This document shows positions 1-8,874 of a stretch of 64,000 nt of DNA, piece by piece. Origin of the DNA: Komagataeibacter oboediens. GTDB lineage: Bacteria > Pseudomonadota > Alphaproteobacteria > Acetobacterales > Acetobacteraceae. Where the stretch lies: NCBI RefSeq assembly GCF_003207815.1, contig NZ_NKTX01000004.1:101855-165854 (forward strand), given 5' to 3'. Below the pieces are notes generated by a model that did not search any database, was not told the DNA's origin, and saw only the letters and a program-made list of their open reading frames with translations. The position numbers and the translations under genes are program-made. Every line of letters begins with the position of its first letter. Position 1 is the stretch's first letter.

Positions 1-421
1 TTCTTTTGGTAATGTGGCTTGTGGAACACAGTTTCCGGACCGGGCTGTCCTGATTTATCGCCCGGTTACTATAGGAAAACATGCGTATTGCATCGCATCC
101 CAGTTCGCGTGCCAGTGTTTCCATGGCCGGGATCAGCGCATCCACGATCTTCTGCCGCTGGGTATAGGACAGGGTGATGATGTAATCCGATGTCAGCGTA
201 TCACCCGAATACAGGTCGAACCCCCGGCGGAAGGTAGCCATGGCGCAGGGTGGCCGGGCAATGCCGTAATGGGCGACCAGAATCCCTTCCCGCACGCGGG
301 GGCCGGACCGGGCCAGCCTGCGTCCGATGCGTATCCAGTCCTGCATGGAGATATGCGGCAGGGCGATCCTGATCAACGGATAGAGCAACGGGACATCTGC
401 AGGGTCCAGTCGTCGGACCAT
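1..421 (-). CDS. Hypothetical GNAT-like protein, C-terminus cut by window edge
   Basis: An open frame runs from an ATG at 421 to the left edge with no stop, giving 140 residues of an incomplete protein that begins MVRRLDPADVPLLYPLIR. An in-frame TAA lies at 479-481, so the only other plausible start is GTG at 442. The layout (an N-terminal LDPADVPLL segment, a central MATFRRGFDLYSGDTLTSDY strand region, then a helix followed by LARELGCDAIRMFSYS) resembles small GCN5-type acetyltransferases, but no acetyl-CoA loop can be verified in the part seen. It is divergent from the FNR-type regulator, and a perfect FNR box lies upstream, so oxygen-dependent expression is plausible. The GNAT label is a resemblance only. 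Confidence 0.6.
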   Translation of the reverse strand, partial: MVRRLDPADVPLLYPLIRIALPHISMQDWIRIGRRLARSGPRVREGILVAHYGIARPPCAMATFRRGFDLYSGDTLTSDYIITLSYTQRQKIVDALIPAMETLARELGCDAIRMFSYSNRAINQDSPVRKLCSTSHITKR

Positions 422-517
422 AGGCGGGGGGACGGCCTGCACGCGTCGGATTTTCCTCGGGCTGGAGGTTTTTATTGGTTACAGGCCTGTTTACCTGATA
501 TTTCGCGGCGGAACGCA

Positions 518-531
518 TTGATTTACATCAA
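518..531. promoter_or_regulatory. FNR/Anr-type binding site (TTGATttacATCAA)
   Basis: The 14-bp sequence TTGATTTACATCAA is a perfect match to the FNR consensus TTGAT-N4-ATCAA. It lies in the divergent region between the GNAT-like gene (start 421) and the FNR-type regulator (start 650), so it can serve either promoter. The regulator carries the ExxSR recognition-helix motif that reads TTGAT half-sites, which makes autoregulation the simplest reading. Confidence 0.85.
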
Positions 532-649
532 TCCATCGGCCATACTCCCCACATCTTGGCAAATGCATTAGTGTATTTCTAGGGAGCCAGGCATGTCCGG
601 TTACTTCGGCGCCGGAACGCAGGCGCCTGAAAGTGATTAGGAATAATTT

Positions 650-1417
650 ATGTCGGATATGCCTTCGTGTCAGTTTGAATCGAGGCCTCGGCGTATCGTC
701 ATCGGGTCGTCCGGCGTGCAGACGGATTTCTGCACGACGTGCAGCGTCCGCCCCACCAGCGTGTGCAGCGTGATCGGACCGGATGACATTTCCCGCCTGT
801 CGGATGCGGCGGTGGAAACCATTATCCCCCCCGGTCGTGGTTTTATCGAGGAAGGCGCGCCGGCCACCGACTTTTTCAACGTCACGTCCGGCACGGTCAA
901 GCTGTTCAAGGCATTGCCTGATGGGCGGCGGCAGATCACGGGTTTTGCCTCGCCCGGGCATTTCCTCGGGCTTGCGGTGTCGGACAATTACGCCTTTGGC
1001 GCGGAAGCGGTCGATACCGTGCGGGTCTGCCGTTTTTCACGCGACAAGATGGCCGACCTGCTGGATGATTTTCCCAAGCTGGAACGCCGCCTGCTGGAAG
1101 AAGCATCCAACGAACTTGTCGCCGCCCAGAACCAGATGCTGCTGCTCGGGCGCAAGACCGCGCGCGAACGCGTGGCCAGCTTCCTGCTGGATCAGATGCA
1201 TGCAAGCCAGCTGCCCGGTCACGAAAGTAATGGCGGCCGACTGCACCTGCCCATGACGCGTGGTGATATTGCCGATTACCTTGGCCTGACCATCGAAACC
1301 GTCAGCCGCACGCTTAGCTGGATGCGTAGCCAGGGCATGATCGAGGTGGGCAAGGGCTATGCCATCACCATCGTGTCGGCGGCGAAGCTTGACGTGCTGG
1401 CGGCGGGCAATACCTAG
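650..1417 (+). CDS. fnr: FNR/FnrN-type Crp-family oxygen-responsive regulator
   Basis: This 255-residue Crp/Fnr-family transcription factor should sense oxygen through a [4Fe-4S] cluster. Candidate cluster ligands are Cys28, Cys31 and Cys39 (CxxC-x7-C, the spacing typical of alphaproteobacterial FnrN) plus a central Cys127. A cyclic-nucleotide-type beta-roll spans about residues 45-150, followed by a dimerisation helix. The C-terminal helix-turn-helix has the recognition helix ETVSRTLSWMR, whose E-x-x-S-R is the FNR-type specificity motif. The start is an ATG preceded by an AGGA motif. A perfect FNR box lies 119 bp upstream. The stop overlaps the stop region of the convergent permease gene by 4 nt. 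Class assignment is firm; the exact regulon is not visible. Confidence 0.92.
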   Translation: MSDMPSCQFESRPRRIVIGSSGVQTDFCTTCSVRPTSVCSVIGPDDISRLSDAAVETIIPPGRGFIEEGAPATDFFNVTSGTVKLFKALPDGRRQITGFASPGHFLGLAVSDNYAFGAEAVDTVRVCRFSRDKMADLLDDFPKLERRLLEEASNELVAAQNQMLLLGRKTARERVASFLLDQMHASQLPGHESNGGRLHLPMTRGDIADYLGLTIETVSRTLSWMRSQGMIEVGKGYAITIVSAAKLDVLAAGNT

Positions 1418-2676
1418 TCATCCTGTCCCGCCTGCCTGTCATCAGGCGGATCGGGTGCATCCGTAAACAGCGGTTTGGGCGGGGTCGTGCGTGCAGGTCC
1501 CCCCACGATATGGCCGATCGGAGTCAGGATCTCGACATGGTCGCAGATGATCTTGAACACCGCCAGCAGGGGCACCGACAGGAACGCCCCGAAAATGCCC
1601 CACAGCCAGTCCCAGAACATCAGTGACGCCATGACCAGAACCGGGTTGAGCGTGAACCGCCGCGCCAGCACCATGGGGGTGATCGTTTCCCCTTCCGTCA
1701 GGTGGATGCACAGATAGATGGCGGGTGGCAGCAGTGCCTGCCATGCGGACGGGTAAACGAACAGTCCCACAAGGAAATAGATGATGATCCCCATCATCGG
1801 TCCGATAATGGGAATGTAGTTCAGCAGGAACGCCATCACCCCCCACAGCAGCGGGTTGGGCATGCCCAGCAGCCAGCACTGCGCCATGTTCACCAGCCCG
1901 ACGAGGCTGTTGATGATGGTGATGGTGGCCAGATACTGTGAAACGTTCCGTTCGATCTGGTAGGCGATCTGTACCGTGCGCCGTTTGTCGGCGAAGGTCG
2001 GCATGATCTCCACAAAGCGGCGCAGCAGGCTGTCCCCCTGCGCCAGCAGGAAGAACAGCATCAGGATCATGGTGAAGAACTGACCCATGAAGGCCTGCGT
2101 GCCCAGCAGGATGGACGAACTGAACCGGTCCAGGCCGCCCGTGCTGGGGGTTGATACCACAATGACATGGCCATCGGCCGTATCGGTCACGGCGGCCGGG
2201 TGGTCCACATGGCCGCCTGCGATGGTCATGAAATTGTGGATACGGTCGGATGCGCTGGTCAGGAGCTGGAACGGACCGCGCAGGAAGGCAAGGCGTTCCT
2301 GCAGCGTATTGATCGCCTCGGGTGCGCGTTCCAGCCAGCCGGTGGCGGGAACGGAAATGGCGGTCCCCACCGCGCCGACAATGCCGAACACACACAGGAT
2401 CAGGCACAGGGCCGCCAGCGGCTTGGGCAGGCGCAGCCGTGTGTGCAGGAAGCGCAGCGGCGTGGACAGCAGCAGGTTCACCACCAGCGCCAGGATCATG
2501 GGCAGGATGATGGCGGACGCGAAATACAGGGTATAGAAAACCGCCAGCACGCTCAGCAGCAGAAGGCAGGCGGTGCGCGTGTCGATGCGGCTGTGGCGCA
2601 TGACCTCGATGGCGCGCTGCTGCTGCACCTGTTCATAAGATGGCTGCTGTGGGGGTGGCTCTGTCTCGGGCGGCAT
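1414..2676 (-). CDS. AI-2E transporter family (PerM/TqsA-like) membrane protein
   Basis: This 420-residue integral membrane protein has the layout of the AI-2E/PerM/YdiK family. An N-terminal hydrophobic pair lies near residues 40-85, a further segment is near 90-115, an extended soluble insert covers about 120-200, and a C-terminal block of several membrane helices contains the family-typical FLLNYIPIIGPMMG stretch and PVLVMASLMFWDWLWG. Members export signalling molecules or ions, but substrates are unknown for most; autoinducer-2 export should not be assumed. The proline-rich N-terminus and Pro/Asp-rich C-terminus look disordered. It is convergent with the fnr gene, overlapping it by 4 nt. 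Confidence 0.85.
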   Translation of the reverse strand: MPPETEPPPQQPSYEQVQQQRAIEVMRHSRIDTRTACLLLLSVLAVFYTLYFASAIILPMILALVVNLLLSTPLRFLHTRLRLPKPLAALCLILCVFGIVGAVGTAISVPATGWLERAPEAINTLQERLAFLRGPFQLLTSASDRIHNFMTIAGGHVDHPAAVTDTADGHVIVVSTPSTGGLDRFSSSILLGTQAFMGQFFTMILMLFFLLAQGDSLLRRFVEIMPTFADKRRTVQIAYQIERNVSQYLATITIINSLVGLVNMAQCWLLGMPNPLLWGVMAFLLNYIPIIGPMMGIIIYFLVGLFVYPSAWQALLPPAIYLCIHLTEGETITPMVLARRFTLNPVLVMASLMFWDWLWGIFGAFLSVPLLAVFKIICDHVEILTPIGHIVGGPARTTPPKPLFTDAPDPPDDRQAGQDD

Positions 2677-2971
2677 GATCAGGTCCTGAGGTGGTGCTGG
2701 CGTGGCCCCAACGGCTGTGGTGTTTCCTGTGGCCGCTTAATTCGTATCGTACCAATCCGTTCCTTATGGCGGCATATGGGGGGCAGGACCAAGGTTTTTG
2801 GCACATTCCCGCTACGCAACCATTGCAGGGGGTGATGGTGCGTACACGCTAACGTGAATTTTTGGGCCCCATATGGCGGGAGACGGTACTTGAAAGCAGG
2901 ATTGGACAGGGGTCAAATACCCCAAGACGAAGGCCTGCCGCCTTCTGGAACTGCAATCAATGGAGAGTCCC

Positions 2972-3052
2972 ATGGCCTGGAATACCCCCAAGATCGTTGA
3001 AGTCCCCCTGGGTGCCGAGATCAACAGCTACGTCTGCGGCGAAAAGAAGTAA
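2972..3052 (+). CDS. pqqA: PQQ precursor peptide PqqA (26 aa)
   Basis: A 26-residue open frame encodes MAWNTPKIVEVPLGAEINSY followed by VCGEKK. Glu16 and Tyr20, spaced E-x3-Y, are the residues cross-linked by PqqE and converted into pyrroloquinoline quinone. A GGAGAG motif precedes the ATG. The gene is first in a pqqABCDE cluster and is separated from pqqB by a strong intrinsic terminator, which fits the known need for excess precursor peptide. The upstream region (2677-2971) holds no gene; TTGAAA at 2890-2895, followed after 17 nt by TCAAAT, is a possible but weak promoter. PQQ is the cofactor of the periplasmic dehydrogenases that drive oxidative fermentation in acetic acid bacteria. Confidence 0.95.
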   Translation: MAWNTPKIVEVPLGAEINSYVCGEKK

Positions 3053-3061
3053 GATGGAAAC

Positions 3062-3097
3062 ATCGCCGCCTGTCTCGCACAGGCGGCGATTTTCTTT
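3062..3097 (+). terminator. Intrinsic terminator/attenuator between pqqA and pqqB
   Basis: ATCGCCGCCTGT (3062-3073) and ACAGGCGGCGAT (3079-3090) form a perfect 12-bp stem with a 5-nt loop, followed by TTTCTTTT. It lies 9 nt after the pqqA stop and 15 nt before the pqqB start. Partial termination here would give high pqqA and lower pqqBCDE transcript levels. Confidence 0.9.
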
Positions 3098-3111
3098 TAC
3101 AGTCTGCGTCC

Positions 3112-4035
3112 ATGATCGACATTATCGTTCTCGGCGCGGCGGCGGGTGGCGGATTTCCACAATGGAATTCCAACGCTCCCGGTTGCAGGCGGGCCAGGGC
3201 CGGCGATCCGGCAGCCCTGCCCCGCACACAGGCTTCCATCGCCATAAGTGGGGATGGAAAGAACTGGTTCGTGGTCAATGCCTCCCCCGACCTGCGGGCC
3301 CAGATAAACCAGACCCCGGCCCTGCACCCCAGCGAAGGCCTGCGGTCCACGCCCATCGCCGGTGTCATCCTGACGGGCGGCGAGGTGGATACCATCACCG
3401 GCCTGCTGACCCTGCGCGAACGTCAGCCCTTTACCCTGCTGGCAACACCCGAAGTGCTGTCCATGCTGGACGCCAATCCCATTTTTGAAGCCCTGAACCG
3501 CGCGGTCGTGACCCGCACGCCTATGGGACTCGATCAGTCGCTGGCGCTGAAGCTGGGTGACGGCACGCCAGCCGGGCTGACCATCGTACCGTTCGCGGTG
3601 CCGGGCAAGGTGCCGCTTTATGCCGAGTCCGGGCCGGACCCGGCGGCAATCTGTGAAAATGGCGAAACGGTCGGGCTGGAAATATCCGACGGGCAGCATC
3701 GTGTCTGTTTCGTGCCCGGCTGCGCGCGCATGACCGACAACCTGCGCGTGCGCCTGCGTGGGGCGGATGCCGTGTTCTTTGATGGCACGCTATGGGTTGA
3801 TGACGAGATGGTCCGCGCGGGACTGGGTGAGAAAACCGGTCGCCGCATGGGCCATATGTCCATTGATGGCATGGACGGCACCATTGCTGCCCTGCGTGAC
3901 CTGAGCATCAAACGCAAGATTTTCATACATATCAACAATTCCAACCCTGTCCTTCTGGCGGATTCGCCCGAACGCGCCGCCGTCGAGGCCGCAGGGTGGG
4001 AAGTCTCCCACGACGGGATGAGGATTACGGCATGA
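3112..4035 (+). CDS. pqqB: PQQ biosynthesis protein PqqB
   Basis: This 307-residue protein belongs to the metallo-beta-lactamase-fold PqqB family. The family-typical N-terminus is present: MIDIIVLGAAAGGG followed by FPQWN at residues 15-19. The GGEVDTITGLLTLRE segment and a C-terminal HINNSNP motif are also typical. PqqB is an iron-dependent hydroxylase acting on the cross-linked Glu-Tyr intermediate before ring closure by PqqC. The stop codon overlaps the pqqC start in an ATGA, so the two are probably translationally coupled. Confidence 0.95.
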   Translation: MIDIIVLGAAAGGGFPQWNSNAPGCRRARAGDPAALPRTQASIAISGDGKNWFVVNASPDLRAQINQTPALHPSEGLRSTPIAGVILTGGEVDTITGLLTLRERQPFTLLATPEVLSMLDANPIFEALNRAVVTRTPMGLDQSLALKLGDGTPAGLTIVPFAVPGKVPLYAESGPDPAAICENGETVGLEISDGQHRVCFVPGCARMTDNLRVRLRGADAVFFDGTLWVDDEMVRAGLGEKTGRRMGHMSIDGMDGTIAALRDLSIKRKIFIHINNSNPVLLADSPERAAVEAAGWEVSHDGMRITA

Positions 4036-4769
4036 GCGCACCCCTGCTTTCCCCCGATGAACTGGAAGCCGCACTGCGCGCCATCGGGGCGGAACGCTAT
4101 CACAACCTGCACCCCTTCCACCGTGCGCTGCATGACGGGCGGCTGAAGCGCGGGCAGGTGCAGGCATGGGCGCTGAACCGCTATTATTACCAGGCCAGCA
4201 TCCCGGCCAAGGACGCAACGCTGCTTGCCCGCCTGCCCACGGCGGAACTGCGGCGTGAATGGCGCAGGCGGCTGGTGGACCATGATGGTGATGCACCGGG
4301 CACGGGCGGCGTGGCACGCTGGCTGAAGCTGACCGACGGGCTGGGGCTGGACCGTGCCTATGTCGAATCGCTCGAAGGGCTGCTGCCCGCCACGCGGTTC
4401 GCGGTGGATGCCTATGTGGCGTTCGTGCGCGACCGGTCCATTCTTGAAGCCATTGCTTCATCACTGACCGAACTGTTCTCGCCCACCATCATCAGTGAGC
4501 GGGTCGCGGGCATGCTGCGGCATTATGATTTCATTACGCCCGAAACGCTAGCCTACTTCCAGCCGCGTCTGACGCAGGCCCCGCGTGATTCCGATTTCGC
4601 GCTGGGTTACGTGAAGGAAAATGCCCGCACGCCCGAACAGCAGCAGGCGGTACTGGGCGCGCTGAAGTTCAAGTGTGGCGTATTGTGGGCCATGCTGGAT
4701 GAACTGGAATACGCCTATGTCAATCCCGGCCGCATTCCCCCCGGCGCGTTCCGCCCGGATGTGGCATGA
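4032..4769 (+). CDS. pqqC: Pyrroloquinoline-quinone synthase PqqC
   Basis: This 245-residue cofactor-free oxidase catalyses the last ring closure and eight-electron oxidation to PQQ. The sequence shows family hallmarks: YHNLHPFHRALHDG near residues 23-36, then QVQAWALNRYYYQASIPAKD, with the His and Tyr residues that line the active site, and EFRRW-like REWRRRLVDHDG. The start at 4032 was chosen because it overlaps the pqqB stop by 4 nt and begins MSAPLLSPDELEAALRAIG; an upstream in-frame start would lie deep inside pqqB. The stop overlaps pqqD. Confidence 0.95.
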   Translation: MSAPLLSPDELEAALRAIGAERYHNLHPFHRALHDGRLKRGQVQAWALNRYYYQASIPAKDATLLARLPTAELRREWRRRLVDHDGDAPGTGGVARWLKLTDGLGLDRAYVESLEGLLPATRFAVDAYVAFVRDRSILEAIASSLTELFSPTIISERVAGMLRHYDFITPETLAYFQPRLTQAPRDSDFALGYVKENARTPEQQQAVLGALKFKCGVLWAMLDELEYAYVNPGRIPPGAFRPDVA

Positions 4770-5047
4770 CCACAGGTCTTACGGATGACAGCGTTATCCG
4801 TTTCGCGCGCGGGGTCCGGCTACAGCATGACCGCGTGCGTGAACGGTGGATCATCCAGGCTCCCGAACGCGCCTTCATCCCCGATCCCATCGCGGCGGAG
4901 GTGCTGAAACTGGTTGATGGCACGCGTACGCTGGGTCAGATCGTGGCGGATCTGGCCAACCGTTTCGCGGCCCCGGTTGATGTGATCGGCCGCGATGTCC
5001 ATGTCATGGTCAGTGACCTTATGACGCGGCAGGTGCTGGTGGCATGA
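4766..5047 (+). CDS. pqqD: PQQ biosynthesis peptide chaperone PqqD
   Basis: This 93-residue protein is the RiPP-recognition-element chaperone that binds PqqA and delivers it to PqqE. Family features are RFARGVRLQHDRVRERWIIQ, the APERAF segment, and the C-terminal helical half ending in SDLMTRQVLVA. The gene overlaps both pqqC and pqqE by 4 nt. It is a separate gene here rather than a PqqCD fusion, which occurs in some methylotrophs. Confidence 0.94.
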   Translation: MTTGLTDDSVIRFARGVRLQHDRVRERWIIQAPERAFIPDPIAAEVLKLVDGTRTLGQIVADLANRFAAPVDVIGRDVHVMVSDLMTRQVLVA

Positions 5048-6150
5048 CAGAAACCATCCTTTCCCCCATGAGCCTTCTGGCGGAACTGACGCATCGCTGC
5101 CCGTTGCAGTGCCCGTACTGTTCCAACCCGCTGGCGCTGGAACCGCGCCGCAACGAACTGTCCACGCAGGACTGGATCAGCGTGCTGGACCAGGCCGCGG
5201 AAATGGGCGTGCTGCAGGTCCATTTCTCGGGCGGGGAACCGATGAGCCGCCCGGACCTGCCCGACCTGATCCGTCATGCGGTGGGGCTGGGTCTTTACAC
5301 CAACCTCATTACCTCTGGCGTGCTGCTGAACGAAAAGACCTTTCCCGTGCTGGTGGATGCCGGGCTGGATCATGTCCAGCTGTCCTTTCAGGATATCGAT
5401 ACCGCCAATGCCGAACATGTGGGCGGCATGAAGGGCGCGCAGGCGCGCAAGCTGGAAGCTGCACGTCTGATTGCGGCGGATGGCATGCCACTGACGCTGA
5501 ACTTCGTCATATACCGCGAAAATGCCGACCGCGTGCCACAGATGCTGGATGCGGCGGTGGAAATGGGCGCGCGCCGGGTCGAGATCGCGCATACGCAGTA
5601 TTATGGCTGGGGGCTGGCCAATCGCGAGGCCCTCATGCCCACGGCGGCACAGCTTGAACAGACCACGCAGGCAGTGGAAGCCGCGCGTCAGAAATACGCC
5701 GGCCGCCTGACCATAGATTACGTCACGCCCGATTATTATGCCGACCGTCCCAAACCCTGCATGGGGGGCTGGGGGCGTCGGTTCATCAATATCTCGCCCT
5801 CGGGCCGGGTGCTGCCCTGCCATGCGGCCGAAACGATCCCCAATGTCGCCTTTCCCGATGTGCGGCATGATACGCTTGCACATATCTGGCGCGACTCCCC
5901 GCTGTTCACCATGTTCCGGGGTACGGACTGGATGCCCCAGCCGTGTCGCAGCTGTGACCAGCGGGAAAAGGACTGGGGAGGCTGCCGCTGTCAGGCGCTT
6001 GCGCTGGCGGGGAATGCCGCGGCGACCGATCCCGTATGCAGCCGGGCACCCGATCATGACCGTGTCGTCCGGGTGCTGGAAACCCTGCCTGCCGAACCGC
6101 CACCATTCCGCTACCGCCGGTATGCCCGCGCTACGGATGAGGTCGGCTGA
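5044..6150 (+). CDS. pqqE: PqqA peptide cyclase PqqE (radical SAM, SPASM)
   Basis: This 368-residue radical SAM enzyme forms the Glu-Tyr carbon-carbon cross-link in PqqA. The CxxxCxxC cluster motif is RCPLQCPYCSN, with Cys19, Cys23 and Cys26. It is followed by the GGEP-type motif FSGGEPMSRPDL. The C-terminal SPASM region has the auxiliary-cluster cysteines in KPCMGGWG, LPCHAAE, QPCRSCDQREKDWGGCRCQ. It is the last gene of the pqq operon, and its end overlaps the convergent chvG gene by 20 nt. Confidence 0.95.
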   Translation: MTETILSPMSLLAELTHRCPLQCPYCSNPLALEPRRNELSTQDWISVLDQAAEMGVLQVHFSGGEPMSRPDLPDLIRHAVGLGLYTNLITSGVLLNEKTFPVLVDAGLDHVQLSFQDIDTANAEHVGGMKGAQARKLEAARLIAADGMPLTLNFVIYRENADRVPQMLDAAVEMGARRVEIAHTQYYGWGLANREALMPTAAQLEQTTQAVEAARQKYAGRLTIDYVTPDYYADRPKPCMGGWGRRFINISPSGRVLPCHAAETIPNVAFPDVRHDTLAHIWRDSPLFTMFRGTDWMPQPCRSCDQREKDWGGCRCQALALAGNAAATDPVCSRAPDHDRVVRVLETLPAEPPPFRYRRYARATDEVG

Positions 6151-7924
6151 CCTCCGGCTTCACATCCACCCGCGGCAGGCAGATCACGAAGCGCGCACCC
6201 TGGACATGGCCATCGGCGTCGATGCGGTTTTCGGCACTGATGGTGCCGCGCAGGGCTTCGATGATCTGCTTGCTGATGGACAGGCCAAGACCCGAGTGCT
6301 GCCCGAAATTCTCGCTGCTGGGGCGTTCCGAATAAAAACGGTCGAAAATATTGTCCAGCTTGGCCTGCGGAATGCCCGGTCCTTCATCACTGACCGCGAT
6401 TTCGACCATGCCGCCTGCCGGCACCGCGCTCAGCAGGATCTTGCCATCGGGCGGGGAAAAGGAAATCGCGTTGCCGATCAGGTTGCGCAGGACCTGCACC
6501 AGCCTGTCTTCCACCGCAAGGACGGTCAGCCGCCGTTCGGGACTGTCGCCGCTGCTGGCCACCGCCATGTAGGGCTGTCCCGGCTGGCGGGTGGTCTGGT
6601 GTATTTCCACCAGTACCGACAGCAGCGGCACTATGGCCACCGGTTCCGCGCGCGCGCGCGACAGTTCGGCATCCACACGGCTGGCGTCGGCAATGTCGGT
6701 AATCAGGCGGTCGAGTCGGCGCACGTCATCGTTGATGATCGACAGCAGCCGCTGCTGGCGTACGGGGTCGTCGATGCGCAGCAGGCTTTCGATGGCCGAG
6801 CGGATGGAGGACAGTGGGTTCTTGATTTCATGGCTGACATCGGCAGCAAACCGTTCGATGGCGTCCATCCGGGCCCATAGCGCGCTGGCGCTGTCCTGAA
6901 GCGCGCGGGCGACTTCGCCGATTTCATCGCGTCGCGCCAGCAGGCGTTCGGGCACCACGTCCGTACGGCTGGAGGATTCGCGCATGGTATGGGCGGATGC
7001 CGCCAGTCGCAGCAGTGGGCGCGCGATGGTCAGTGACAGGTACCATGACAGCAGGATGGTCAGCGCCAGCGCCATGAGGAACAGCGACAGGATGGACGAC
7101 CGCACGGCAAACAGCGAACGGTCCACGTCACGTGCTTCCCGCGTAAGCTGAATGATGCCCACCGTTGTCCGCCCGTCATGCATGACGGGTTCGGCCACCG
7201 TAACCATAAGCTGGTGGTTGGCGTTACGGCGGATATAGGGCGGTATTTCCATGACCCGCGTGCCATCCGGCTGGGTCACTGGCTGGATGGAAGGATCGGA
7301 ATCCGGCGTGTCCAGCGTCATGATCCGCTCACCCGACAGGGTGGGCAGCTGTGCCAGGAGCCAGTTGTACAGCCGTTCGCCCATGTTGACCGACGGGGGA
7401 TACAGCGGGGAATGCTCATCCTCCTCCGCCGCGGGGGGCACAGGGGGGCTGGCGGTATTGCCGTGGCGACCGGCCTGTTCCACGCGACTGTCCGCCACGA
7501 TCTGCCCGTCGGGGGCGAACAGGCGGGCATGTGCGCTGGGGCTTGGTTCGGTCAGGCGCAGCAGCAGCGGGCGGGCAAGATTGGGTTCGAGCGTCACGTC
7601 ATGGCGCGAGACGATGACAGCACTCTGTCCCAGCGCGCCGGCATAGATGCAGGCCTGTTCACGCAGCGCCGAAACCTCGGCTTCCAGCAGGCTGTTCTGG
7701 AACTGCGTCAGGTACAGCAGCGTCAGCGCCAGCAGCCCCAGCGGCAGCGTATTGACCAGCAGGATGCGCCGCATGAGCGGCGAAACCAGCCGGGTGCGGT
7801 ATTCCATGAATTCCGCGACCGCGTTCCTGCCCTCCCCGCTCCACCGGCGCGGGATCAGGCGGCGCAGGGGGGTAAGGACAGCCGGGGGCAGGGAAAGAAC
7901 GGGACGCGGCACCGGCTGGGTCAT
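6131..7924 (-). CDS. chvG: ChvG-type sensor histidine kinase
   Basis: This 597-residue membrane kinase has an N-terminal transmembrane helix (about residues 52-72), a large periplasmic sensor region, a second transmembrane helix near 280-300, a HAMP linker, a HisKA domain with the phosphoacceptor motif [14 protein letters not shown] (His near 365), and an HATPase_c domain with NAISFSP, DEGPGIP and [10 protein letters not shown] boxes. This layout is that of the ChvG/ExoS/BvrS family of acid or envelope-stress sensors in Alphaproteobacteria. The start overlaps the upstream response regulator stop by 4 nt, so the pair is one transcription unit. The ligand is not inferable from sequence. Confidence 0.87.
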   Translation of the reverse strand: MTQPVPRPVLSLPPAVLTPLRRLIPRRWSGEGRNAVAEFMEYRTRLVSPLMRRILLVNTLPLGLLALTLLYLTQFQNSLLEAEVSALREQACIYAGALGQSAVIVSRHDVTLEPNLARPLLLRLTEPSPSAHARLFAPDGQIVADSRVEQAGRHGNTASPPVPPAAEEDEHSPLYPPSVNMGERLYNWLLAQLPTLSGERIMTLDTPDSDPSIQPVTQPDGTRVMEIPPYIRRNANHQLMVTVAEPVMHDGRTTVGIIQLTREARDVDRSLFAVRSSILSLFLMALALTILLSWYLSLTIARPLLRLAASAHTMRESSSRTDVVPERLLARRDEIGEVARALQDSASALWARMDAIERFAADVSHEIKNPLSSIRSAIESLLRIDDPVRQQRLLSIINDDVRRLDRLITDIADASRVDAELSRARAEPVAIVPLLSVLVEIHQTTRQPGQPYMAVASSGDSPERRLTVLAVEDRLVQVLRNLIGNAISFSPPDGKILLSAVPAGGMVEIAVSDEGPGIPQAKLDNIFDRFYSERPSSENFGQHSGLGLSISKQIIEALRGTISAENRIDADGHVQGARFVICLPRVDVKPEVSRPHP

Positions 7925-8631
7925 TCTTCCTTGTAACGGTAGCCGATTCCGTACAGGGTCTCGATCTGGTTGAATTCCTCATCGACCTGGCGGAATTTCT
8001 TGCGCACGCGCTTGATATGGCTGTCGATCGTGCGGTCATCGACATAGATGTTCTCGCCATATGCCGCGTCAATCAGCTGGTCACGTGACTTGACCAGGCC
8101 GGGACGTGCGGCAAGCGCCTTGACCAGCAGGAATTCGGTAACCGTAAGCTGGATATCGCGGCCATGCCACAGGCACTGGTGCCGCGTTTCATCCAGCGAC
8201 AGCCCGCCCCGTACCATGGTGCCGGTGGGGCTTACGCCTGCAGCCTCGCTGCGGCTGACCTCGTTGCGGCGCAGCAGCGCACGGATGCGTTCCAGCAGCA
8301 GGCGCTGGGAAAAGGGCTTGGTGATGTAGTCATCCGCCCCCAGCCGCAGGCCCATCAGCTGGTCGACCTCCTCATCCTTGGAAGACAGGAAAATGATCGG
8401 CAGTTGCGAGCGCGCGCGCAGGCGCTGCAGCAGTTCCATCCCGTCCATGCGCGGCATCTTGATATCCAGCACCGCCAGATCCGCCGGCCGTGACGACAGA
8501 CCGTGCAGCGCACTTTCGCCATCGGTATAGGTGCGGACAATGAATCCCTCCGCCTCCAGCGTCATCTGCACGGAGGTCAGGATGTTCCTGTCATCATCAA
8601 CCAGCACGATCGTCTGTTTCGTTGGCTCCAT
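7921..8631 (-). CDS. chvI: ChvI-type OmpR-family response regulator
   Basis: This 236-residue regulator has a receiver domain with acidic residues DDD at 12-14, the phosphoacceptor Asp56 in [12 protein letters not shown], and the conserved Lys in ITKPF. A winged-helix OmpR/PhoB DNA-binding domain follows, ending [19 protein letters not shown]. The start at 8631 gives [14 protein letters not shown], the normal family N-terminus; a longer reading would add 31 residues without family similarity. It is transcribed ahead of chvG with a 4-nt overlap and divergently from grpE. Confidence 0.9.
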   Translation of the reverse strand: MEPTKQTIVLVDDDRNILTSVQMTLEAEGFIVRTYTDGESALHGLSSRPADLAVLDIKMPRMDGMELLQRLRARSQLPIIFLSSKDEEVDQLMGLRLGADDYITKPFSQRLLLERIRALLRRNEVSRSEAAGVSPTGTMVRGGLSLDETRHQCLWHGRDIQLTVTEFLLVKALAARPGLVKSRDQLIDAAYGENIYVDDRTIDSHIKRVRKKFRQVDEEFNQIETLYGIGYRYKEE

Positions 8632-8756
8632 GGGGGGTCTCTTTTCGCTCCTCTGCCGATGCGGGCATGGCCGCCGGTTCTTGTCCGGCGCACGTATGTA
8701 GCATAGCGTCATATTCACCCGCATGTCATGAGGGGATGCGGGTATCCTGCTTCACT

Positions 8757-8775
8757 GGAACGTCCATGACGTTCC
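8757..8775. promoter_or_regulatory. Inverted repeat in chvI-grpE intergenic region
   Basis: GGAACGT and ACGTTCC form perfect 7-bp arms around a 5-nt spacer, the size and symmetry of a transcription-factor operator. A second palindrome, TTCCATGGAA, follows at 8781-8790. Both lie between the divergent chvI and grpE genes. The binding protein is unknown; ChvI itself is one candidate. Confidence 0.4.
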
Positions 8776-8837
8776 GGCTGTTCCATGGAATCGGGACAAG
8801 TTGCGCAAAAACGGCATGCCTGCCGGGAACGCAATGC

Positions 8838-8866
8838 CTTGTCCATTGGCCAGCCGTTACCTACTT
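8838..8866 (+). promoter_or_regulatory. Sigma32 (RpoH)-like promoter of grpE
   Basis: CTTG at 8838-8841, an 18-nt spacer, and CCTACTT at 8860-8866 match the alphaproteobacterial heat-shock promoter pattern CTTG-N17/18-CYTAT. The same arrangement and spacing occur before dnaK. The grpE ATG at 8875 lies only 9 nt after the -10 region, which predicts a very short or absent 5' leader. Confidence 0.55.
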
Positions 8867-8874
8867 GTAAGAGC

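Noticed and set aside
14..571. A 185-codon plus-strand open frame at the left edge
   Set aside because: It is antisense to the minus-strand GNAT-like gene, is His/Gln-rich as expected of a shadow frame, and would run over the FNR box.
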